Assembly (NCBI GenBank): GCA_963969365.1
Contig: OZ017759.1
Span: 2,356,001-2,420,000 of the forward strand
Source: Asterochloris sp. CNOR1
Lineage: Eukaryota > Chlorophyta > Trebouxiophyceae > Trebouxiales > Trebouxiaceae
Length of the DNA: 64,000 bases
Reading direction: 5' to 3'
Shown one piece after another: positions 55,302 to 64,000 of the stretch. The translations under genes were made by a program, and so were the position numbers. The notes below the pieces were generated by a model. The model had not been told where the DNA came from and did no database searches. It was given only the letters and a program-made list of their open reading frames with translations. Within the stretch, counting starts at the first letter, position 1. The number at the start of each line of letters is the position of its first letter.

Positions 55302-58300
55302 ATGGGCAGCTCAGATCAGGGCAGCATGCAGAACGGCGTGGGGGAGCAACAGTATGAGCGCGTCCCCAGGGAGGGCTTGCAACTTGCTGAGCTCAATGGC
55401 GTGGAGACCACCAGCGCCAGCAGCTTTGAGAAATTGCAGCCCCAGTGGCGCACTTCCAGGCGCACCAATTCGCGCTACGCAAAGAGGCCCACCAACCTTG
55501 TGGCTGAATCTTGCCAGGTGAAGGTGGGGCATCCCTGCAAGCGTGCACCTATGTGGCCCATGTCACATGCATGTGCTCACCATGCCAGCATGCAGCATGC
55601 AGTCATAATACGGGGGCAGAAGACAGCGTGCGCTGTTGGGGTGATCGCTCATGTTGACCGTACATGTAGAGATGCTGGTGGCTGGCCCCCTGCCTTGCAC
55701 TGCCCAGAGAAGGCAACCCACATGTTGCGATGCCCTCCTGCACACACGCCAGGCTGAGAGATGCGCACCCAGTCGGCGCTTGCATGCACTGCCAGTGTAG
55801 TAGGTTGTGGCGCTGACAGGCCACGCTTGCTGCACTCTGCTGACCGCTCCCAGTACAACTGCTGACAGCCCCAGGTTCCTGTGTACTGCAGGAATCTCCC
55901 ATGCCGGAGCATGTGGAGGTCATGCGGAGCAACGACTCCAACCCAATCAGGGTGGATGGACGGATCTCATCTGATCACAGCAGCAATGTGGGCAGCTTCA
56001 TGGCTGAAGGCAAGTCCTGGGCCTGCCTCTAAACCCTACCAGCAGCACCACCCATCCAGCAGCTCGGGGGCAGCATTTGCCTGGTTCATAAGCTGTGGCG
56101 CCACTTTGCGCACGTCACAGGGGTGCCCTTGCCAGCCACTTCAGAAGACCCACAGACCATACCGCAGCCAGGGGAGGAGGTGGCGTTTGCCCCTGGTTGG
56201 AGGGTGCCCACAGCCATCATTTGTGGGCCTCGCTGCTGGCTGTTGGTAGCCAGGTGCCCTGCAGTGTTGGGCCGTCAAGCCCCACGGGTGTGAAGCTGGA
56301 GCAGGCTGACTGCCAGCTCAAAGCCATTGCGGAGGATGCCCGCTCAGTGGACTCAATAGAATTTGCCTCAGTGTCAGGCTTTGGGGGTGAGGCTGCCTGT
56401 GCCTCCTCTCTGAGCAATCGGTCTGCTGTTCACCTCAGTGTCAGCATGTGTCGTGGGGCTGCTTGCCTCAGCCAGAGGTCCTCCATCCCAGTCAGACCTT
56501 GATGGTGAGCAGTGGTCAGGTGGTCTAAAGTCCCTCTTGGGTTGCCCACAACAGAGGCCGGCAGCAGCAGGGTGGGACAGGCCACAGAGTCCTTTCCGCA
56601 TGCAGCAGCCGACCCAGCAGCAGATCTATGACCAGCACACTCCTGACATGGATCAAGGCATCACGCTGGACAGGGTGCCAGGGCCTGACTTGTGCTCCTC
56701 ACGGTTCACTGCTGCAGCCTGCAGATCGCCACTCACTGGCCAGTTGCGCTGCCTGTCTCAGGTCTGACAATATGGGCTGTGCTGCATCTTGCTTCACATG
56801 GCTGCAGCTGAAGCTGCAGCGCAGACCATGGGCAGACCCAGCTGAAAGCATCTTGACCGGCAGCTTGGCGGTCCTCCCGGCACATGAACCCTATGAGGGT
56901 CTGCCCCAACTTAGCAAATACTACCTGCCTGCAGACCCAAAGTTTGGGAGCATCGGGGGCTCGGAAGTGTCAGACACTGGCCTGGACATCCGCGATCAGA
57001 CCCCTCAGGTCACAGTTGTCTGGAGGAACCTGACGGTGGTGAGTCAGGGGTTCCAGCTGCTTGTTGTGTGCCAGCAGCGGTGCAGACTGGTGCAGAGGGC
57101 AGCATAGCTGCTTGTGACCTTGTCTCAGCCCGAACATGGCTGAAGCCTTGTGACCAGACTTCTGTAGGAACAGTGGTTCAGCGCGACCTGATGGTGGTGG
57201 GCGGGGGTTTCCTGTTGCAGGACCAGAGCTGACAACAGCAGGTCTGGAGGAGTTTTTGCGTTGGGTGTCGGCTGATGCATAGGCGGCACAGCTGTTAGTG
57301 AGTCAAGGCCCTGTGGGGCTCTGAACGGGATACAGGCAGCAGAGCTGGCTTGTCAAGCCCTGCTGACGAGGCAGGACCCTGCTCCCAGTCTGTTTTGGAT
57401 CAGCTCACCTGGCGCATCAGCAGGCGCCAAAACTTGCCCATGATGCGCCTGGGGTTTGTTGGTCAAAGAATTAATTGGGCTCCCAGCTGTTTCAGCCTTT
57501 GATTCCAAAAGAAACCTTTTCAACTTATGCGTTTGGGCTGCTGCCCACATCATGGCCTATTCATCCTTTTGTACAAGGAGCCAGCCTGCTTGGCATGACA
57601 GCTGCTGCTTCACTTCTAGGCAACCAGGAGCAGACTCACCATGGGGAGCAGAGCTGCCGCCTGGGTAGAGTTGGTGTGTTGTGGCTCAAGTGCAGCATGC
57701 CTGCTGCTGTATGAGGGGCCACCTGCAGTGTACAGCTGGCTCACCAGTGGGGGCAAAGCTGCTGCCTGAGCCACGATGCCATGTGGAGGGCTGGCACAAG
57801 CTTGGCACGCCTGCTGATGAGCGCCCTCGGTGAGGTGTGTCACTGTACTTCGCAGCCCCATGCTAACTGCTGCCTTATGTTGTCTGCAGCGCAGCAAGCA
57901 GGGCTTTGGACGGGGGCAGGTGGATGTGTTGAGGGCAGTCAGTGGATATGCAGAGCCCAGGTGAGACCCGCGCTGAATAACCTAGGTTCCTTTGCTGGGT
58001 CTTTCTCATGCATGCTGACACCATGCTCCTAGCACCCTCTGGTCTGGCAGTGCATGCTGCTCTATCAGTGGCCTGATGCTGACTACCTGACCTTGCCTGC
58101 TTTGATGCCTTGCTGGTGGCAGCTGGCTCCATGCTGAATGAACTGCACTCCCTATACACCGACAGGTTTGCTCATATGCAGCTTTGCTGGTGTGGCTCAG
58201 CACCGCAGACTTCGTCAGTGAAGCTGTTTGCCAGCCGCTGCAAGCTCCAGCAGGCCTGACCAGTCTGCGCTTCTGCCTGCGTGCAGCAGCCTCAAAGCTG

Positions 58301-61300
58301 CTCGTCCACTCCACTGCTGTGAGGGTTGTGCCCAGTCTGGTATTTGATATAAGACAGAACAAGACTGGGTGCTGTTCAGTGCCTGAGCTTCTGTGCACAA
58401 CCAGGGACTTGTCCTCCAGCTTGACAGTGCGCAAGCCCCAGCCCTCTGAAGCCACTGTCTTGTTCCTGTATGCAGGAGCGTCACTGCCATCGTGGGCCCT
58501 GCTGGGTCAGGCAAGTCAGCCCTGGTGGCAGCGTTGGCTGCACGCCTGTGCCCAGGGAGCTCAGCTGTTGGCCAGGTGCGCACTACAGCACGCTTTCCAT
58601 TGTTTCAGCAGTGTCCAAAGCCAGAAATATGGCCACATGCAGTGGCCCCAAGCGCTCAGCTGATGGCCGTGTGCGTATCCCTGCACCCTTTTCATCACTC
58701 AATTGGACCAGTCTCACACTTTGGCGTGATGTTGTAGCTCAGGGCGCTCAGCTGTTGGCCAGATGCAACTCAGCACACCTGTTGTTGCTCCACTTGAGCC
58801 AGCATCGTGCTGTGGCATCCTCTTGTGCCCCCATCATGTGGCCCCACAGGGGAGTGTGGATCGCATCTCAGCACACTGCGTTCTGTTGTGCTGAACACCA
58901 GTCCAAGTACAGGGTACTGGCAGTGATGAAGCCCTGCTGTGTTGGCGAAATGCACAGATTGTAGCAGACTGCTGTCGCATACATCATCCTGCTCGTGGCA
59001 GGCATGTGACAGAATGCAGGACCAAGGGCAAGCAGAAGCACACTAATGCCCTTCTGCAACACAGATTGTTCTGCTTGCTTCTCTGTTATGCTACAGGTGG
59101 CCAAAGGCAAGCATCAGCAGGTTCCACCTTAGTCCTTGGGCCTCCCTATCACCAACTGTTAGCAACCTCTGCTGATTTTCCTGCTGCAGGTGCTGGTCAA
59201 CGGGAAATACCACCGCACCAGCACACTCAGCGTGACCTGGATCACCAACCAGGACGAGTTGATGATGCACATCACCGTTAGGGAGACTCTGACGCACATG
59301 GGTGAGCATGTACTGCCTGCCTGCCTGCTGTCTGTATGCCACGTGCACCTTCCTACCTAGGTCTTCTCGGCGCCAGCCGTCTCGGCGCCAGCCGTCGCAT
59401 GGGCTTCAGCAGACTGTCCTTGCAGTGGCCCAGCAGCCCCTGCTACTATGTGCCTCTGGACCAGACATTTGTGTGCCAGTGCTGCATCTGTTTGAGCTGA
59501 GAGTCCTCATTGTACCCCTGGCTGTCCCTGCTGCAGTGCGATCTGGGGCACAATGGTACTGAATCATCAGCTCCATACCAGCCAAATTTGATTGTCCATG
59601 GCTGGGGGGTCCTCACTGTGCTCCTGGCTTGCCCTGCTGCAGCGCGCCTCCAGATCAAGGACACTGGCACTGGCAACATCAGCAGCGTGGTGCATGATGT
59701 TGCTCAGCAGCTGGGCCTGCTGTCATCCCTCGACAAGATGTCACGTGAGTCCTCAGGTTGGGTGAAGGCATGCTGACAGATGACGCGGAAGTTCGCATGT
59801 CCCAGTCTCCCAATGTGTTGGATTTGGCTGCGCCACACACTCCTGGACCGTCTGGTGGCGCTTGTGCTGGATCAACCGGCGCATTCGATGCTTTTGCCAC
59901 CAGCACCGAGCCCGCCCACCACCAGCAACGGGATCATGTGGGCTGGGAGGACTAGTACAAGTGCCACCAGGCGGCCCATGAGTGGTGCCACCATTCAGTG
60001 GGCGGGGATGTCCTGGTGTGGTGCCATCTTGTTTTGCCAAAGCAGACTGGTCCCTTACAGCTGAACCCCGTGCTTTCCTAGTGGCTGCCTAGCAGCTGAG
60101 CCTGCTGTTTACCCTCAATGACTTGCTGGCTGGTGAGGTGGCCCTTTGTAGGGTTTCACGGCTGTCTCGGAAAGGCAGGGACCGACGCTGGCACTGCAGC
60201 AGTCAGTCAGCCCACCATAGGCGTCAGCACCAGGCCACCCAGGCCCAGCAACTGAATGTGGTGCACACACAGAACAATTTATAGTTTCTCTCTGTGCAGA
60301 CGAGCTGTCTGTGGGCAACAAGCGGCGCCTGTGCGTGGCCACCCAGCTGATCAACTGCACGCCCCTGCTGGTGCTGCACGACATAATGGTTGGGATGAAC
60401 GAGGGGGACTCGCTGGCCATCATGCGCTGCGTCTCAGAGTACTGCAAGTGAGCTTGACCTAAGGGTCCAGATGTTGCAGTGATTGCTTACTGAATGGTCC
60501 CCGGCTTCACCATACAAGTTACTCAGTCAAGTGCATGGCCCAAGGCCATTGGCTGCTGCTGCTGTGCTGCACAGCTGCTGTGCTGCATCTCAGACTTCTG
60601 CAAGTGAGCATGACCAAAGGGTGCAGATGTTGCTGTGCCTGCTCACTGAGTTCTCCCCCAGCTTCATACCGCAAACTGCCCTAGTGCTGCGAAAATAGTG
60701 CTTGGCTTGACATTCAGGCCACTAGCTGCTGTTGCTGTGCTGCACAGCAATGAGCCATCATGCGATGCATCTCGGAGCACTGCAAGTGAGCAGTGCTCTG
60801 TCTTACAGATTGGATCGATGCGCTGAACGCTGGTTATTTGAGAACAAGCTCCACAGTCCTCAAATTGCGCTGCCTGCAGATTGGCATGCATGGCCGCTGT
60901 GGCTAAGGAAGCAGCCTTACTGAGATGTGTGCACATACACACCAAGTCGCCTGCATTGGCTGTGAGTGTCAAATGCAACACCTGCAGGCTGGAATGCACG
61001 CCCATTGTGGGGCCAGATCAGCCCTCCACCAATGCGTCCACCTTGTTCTGAACTCACCAAGGCACCTGCAAGTAGCTTAAGTGTCATGTACATGGCCTGC
61101 AGAATGGGGTGCACAGCCATTGTGGAGGCAGAGCAGCCCTCCACCGATGTGTGCAGCTTCTTTGACCGAGCCTACATCCTGGCCCAGGGAGAGCTGGTCT
61201 TCTTTGGCAGCACCGGGCACGATGCCGTGCAGCTGCTGACTTCAGCAGGCATGCCCTGCCCACCCCTGTACAGCCCTGTGGAGCAGTTCATGCGCCTGAT

Positions 61301-63965
61301 TGACCCCACATTTGAGGTGAGCCGTGGTGTTAATGACGTGCTCTGGTTCACACCACAGGTCTCAAGCCTTTTGAACAAGCACAATCAGTCCTTGGGATGG
61401 TGGCTGCAAAAGTCGGCCCAAGGCTGTTGATGTGTGGGCCACAGACCGCTTCAGCAAGCTGCAGGGTCTCTGTGTGCTGAGCCACACTGCGCAGCTGACG
61501 GATGCCATCAACGCCCCTTTTGCTGTGCAGGTGTACCTTCAGACAGCGCCCGGCGGCGCGGAGGAAGGCTGGACCGCCAACTTCAGCAGCATGATGACCA
61601 AGCTGCTGCAGGAGAGCTACGATGGCAGCAAGGTGCAGCGGGAGGCCCAGCTGAGGACCGAGGCTCTGGCCACGCTCACAGAGGTGCCAGGCTTGCCGCC
61701 GCTGCCAGACCTGCCACCCAAGGTGAGGGGAGCAGGGGTAGGGCAGTGCATCAACCGCTGCGAGTTGGACAGCAGCCTGCCCTCTGCACCAAGCGTACTG
61801 CACTGCTATCATGGGACGGTGGAGAGGCAGGCCAGGTGGTGGACTGATGCTCTGGCTGTGCTGCCTCAGCTTCCTGATGATGATCGTCTGCGCAGTGCAG
61901 GGACAATCTTGAATGTTGCACTGATGCAAGTACTACTGGCAGGGGCGCCCGTCAACGCCATAAAAATGCAGCATGAATTCTGCACATCTCTGTGCTGGAC
62001 AAGTTGATTGTCGTCTGTAGTTGCAGGGATGCTGAGCCTGCAGAAACGCACTGCCCCACCATCTGCAATGCCTGCTCACTCACCTGTCCAGTGTGGTGTC
62101 CTTGCGCATATGGCGCGAGTTGCTTTGTGACTGCCTTCAGGGAATAGAGCCTTCAATCTGCTGGAGTTCTGCTCAGGAACAGCTTGGTGCCCTGTGAGAC
62201 GCATCTCTTCACGTAGGTCACGTCTAAACAACGTGCATGTACTGTTTGCAGAAAGCGCTGTCCCGGAACCTGCAAGGGAAGCTGATCCAGATGCGCTGCC
62301 TCATACAGTCCCTGCGATCCTTCTCCATGTTCCAGTCGCGCCTCCTGCTGATCATTCTGATCACTCTTGTCTATGGCGGTACCTACTGGAAGCCCGATCA
62401 CACCTACAGGCAAGCTTGGCTGCTGTGCTTGGAATCCATCTCCTGTCAGGTGGTGGTATTTCAGGGCTCAAGTTGTTCTGTGGCATCTCGGATTGTTGTG
62501 AGGCGCTGGAAGCCATCTGGAATTGAAGGCAAGCAGCGCTGGCTGCCTAAGAATATCTTTCAAGTCCTCATCGTGCGTGTAGATTGTGCGCTTTGGCATG
62601 TGCAAGGAGGGGCAAAGCTGTTGCGACCTTGTGTTTTGAGACACAAATGCAGAACCCCTTACCAAAAAGGTGCATCGGAAACACTCTCAATGTCTTGCTT
62701 GTTACTTCTGAATCCATTTTTGCTCTTGTGCTGCAGGGGCCTGGAGTACCGCCTGACAGTGCTCTTCCTGGCTTCCTGCGTGCTGCCGTCCCTGGCAGTG
62801 CTTGCTCTGCCCGTGTATGCCAGCAACCACAAGGTAGGCACGCCCTTGATTGGGCTCTTTGTAGTGTCCTTTGTGCCGCCATCTGTGGCAGTGCTTGCCC
62901 CTGCCCGTGTACGCCAGCAACGCCAAGGTAGGCGCGCCCTCACCTGGGCTGTTTCTGGTGTCCTTTCTGCTGCCTGCCCTGGAAGCGCTGGCCCTGCCGG
63001 TCTGCGCCAGCCCCACAAGCTGGAATGGAATGATGCAGCGCCCGCAGACATGGGCATGCTCGCATTGTGCACACCGTCTTTGTGGAGCTGGCCTGCCGCA
63101 CCGCAACCCCTGAGGGTGGTTGGAGAACTTCCATTTCTGGTTGAGCAACAACAAACAGTTGAGGAATGATTCGGTTTTGATTGCACATGCGGCAGTCTGC
63201 AGCACTGAGGCTAAGCAAAAGAGGTACAAACAGAAGGGAGCCCTCAGGCCACAATGGTCCCAAACACCAAGGGCCTCTCCCTGATTGTCAGCTGCAGGTT
63301 GCACTGTAGTCAGCAGGCTGCAGCAACTGTACAGTGCTGTCCCTTTTGCCTGCAGGTCTTTGTGCGTGAGCGTGACACCTGCAGGGAGTGCCCCTACGCC
63401 TTCCTCTCCAGCACAGTCTTCACCTCACTGCCCTACCTGCTGGTGGCTGCTTGCCTCACGGCCATTGTTCTCATTCCCATGGCTGGCCTCAACTCCTCAG
63501 GTGAGTGCTTACACTTCCCCACTTGCTGGTGGCTGCCCGCCTTTTAGCTGTGATGTCCACCTCAATGCCTCAAGTTGAGGCCACACCAGAGCTAGCCTCC
63601 TCGGTGTCTGCAGCCCTTCGAGTGCTGATCATTCAGCCAGATAAAGCTTGTGAGCATATGCCCAGTTCAGCACTGACTGATGGTGCCTTCACAAGGAGGG
63701 GCACAGGCAACCTCAGCCTGCCCACACACACAAATGTGGGAACCCCTGTACATGGCGTCACCCGGTGGACATGCAGCGTGAAGTCACCTCAGCCGGCACT
63801 GCCTCAACACCGCCTTGTCAGATGCACTTCCCAGTGGCTGCACCTCTGGTGCAGGCGCCGCGTGGGGCTACTTCATCCTCTGCACCTGGCTGACCTACCT
63901 GATAGCAGACGCCATTGTGCTGCTGATCAGCCTGCACGTCAAGCGGGAGCACATGTCTCTGGCAG
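55302..63965 (+). CDS. ABCG half-transporter with degenerate nucleotide-binding motifs, 3' end missing
   Basis: Membrane exporter of the ABCG (white-brown) type, NBD before TMD, continuing past the window. Exons: 55302-55517, 55892 to about 56010, about 56257-56386, about 56560-56676, about 56824-57038, 57890-57960, 58476-58575, 59190-59301, 59643-59744, 60300-60447, 61103-61316, 61531-61722, 62252-62409, 62737-62833, 63356-63500, 63855-63965. The N-terminal 250 or so residues are polar and unrecognised (exons 2-5 have uncertain edges). NBD: VDVLRAVSGYAEP, Walker A GPAGSGKSA, Q-loop TNQDE, signature LSVGNKRRLCVATQL (usual SGGE/Q), Walker B LLVLHDIMVGMNEGD (usual LDEPTSGLDS; Glu replaced by Ile), H-loop IVEAEQPSTD (usual IHQPS; His replaced by Glu), then FFGSTGHDAVQLLTSAGMPC. 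TMD: FQSRLLLIILITLVYGGTYW, LTVLFLASCVLPSLAVL, VFVRERDTCRECPYAF, SSTVFTSLPYLLVA, WGYFILCTWLTYLIADAIVL. A weak ATPase that works with a partner half is the natural inference. Confidence 0.88.
58545..58780 (+). repeat. Donor-side copies after the Walker A exon
   Basis: The exon end agctcagctgttggccag with donor gtgcgc at 58576 is echoed at about 58647 (gcgctcagctgatggccgtg) and 58743 (gcgctcagctgttggccaga), each followed by related intron sequence (actacagcacgc / actcagcacacc). Confidence 0.7.
59365..59394 (+). repeat. Exact 15-bp tandem duplication
   Basis: tctcggcgccagccg twice in a row in an ABCG intron. Confidence 0.95.
60425..61145 (+). repeat. ABCG intron with triplicated donor side and triplicated acceptor side
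   Basis: Donor block (tctcagagtactgcaagtga; donor 60448) recurs with donors at 60604 and 60786; the last copy also keeps the preceding codons for AIMRC. Acceptor block (cctgcagaatggggtgcaca; CAG ends 61102) is preceded by copies ending at 60879 (attggcatgcatggccgctg) and 60987 (gctggaatgcacgcccattg). The middle acceptor copy extends through cagccctccaccaatg. Confidence 0.9.
62765..63019 (+). repeat. Three tandem copies of an ABCG transmembrane exon end
   Basis: The exon end coding VLPSLAVLALPVYASNHK with donor gtaggc at 62834 is followed by a copy with donor gtaggc at 62928 (gccagcaacgccaag before it) and a third lacking a donor, ending near 63019 (ctggccctgccggtctgcgc). Unit about 94 bp. 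Confidence 0.92.
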
Positions 63966-64000
63966 GTAACAACCAGGGAGGTGCCAGACTTCCCAAACTT

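Noticed and set aside
1-64000. LTR, LINE or virus-derived element
   Set aside because: No reverse transcriptase, integrase, capsid or terminal-repeat signature was recognised in any frame.

Overview
This window is nuclear DNA of a photosynthetic eukaryote, most likely a chlorophyte green alga (a trebouxiophyte is my best guess; the species cannot be told). The reasons are: GC-rich DNA; genes cut into many short exons (about 90 nt on average in the best-resolved gene); introns of roughly 75 to 1000 nt that mostly end in CTGCAG; and a plant-like gene set (sucrose synthase, ureide permease, a CRM/YhbY RNA-binding protein, plant-style riboflavin synthase, a half-size ABCG transporter).

Layout, left to right. 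277-1538 (+): 3' end of the cleavage factor CFIm25 gene. 1748-about 3060 (-): unknown gene with a PD-(D/E)XK nuclease-like core. 3274-4211 (+): unknown gene, head to head with it, with weaker coding traces to 5427. 6410-21589 (+): RecQ/WRN-type helicase. 21882-24771 (-): riboflavin synthase. 25077-38936 (+): sucrose synthase. 39224-46310 (-): protein with five cysteine repeats of EsV-1-7 type. 47607-52281 (+): ureide permease. 52722-54623 (+): CRM-domain protein. 55302-63965 (+): ABCG half-transporter that runs off the right edge.

Exon sets that keep phase at every junction were worked out for sucrose synthase (28 exons, 839 aa), ureide permease (10 exons, 446 aa), the EsV-1-7-like protein (9 exons, 397 aa), riboflavin synthase (8 exons, 262 aa, first two exons less sure) and the CRM protein (4 exons, 217 aa). 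The helicase and ABCG models are partial in places. These genes are not one pathway. Sucrose synthase (sugar cleavage), ureide permease (organic nitrogen import) and the ABCG protein (export) are metabolic neighbours at most.

The most unusual signal is in the introns. In nearly every multi-exon gene, short DNA segments that cross an exon-intron junction (exon end plus donor, or acceptor plus exon start) are repeated in tandem two to five times inside the intron, leaving decoy splice sites beside the real one. The same genes use at least seven GC-AG introns out of roughly 100. Also notable are an ABCG nucleotide-binding domain with several altered catalytic motifs, a one-base frame disruption in the otherwise conserved CFIm25, and a 42-bp in-frame minisatellite in a sucrose synthase intron. 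I saw no rRNA, convincing tRNA, CRISPR array, LTR element or virus-like element.
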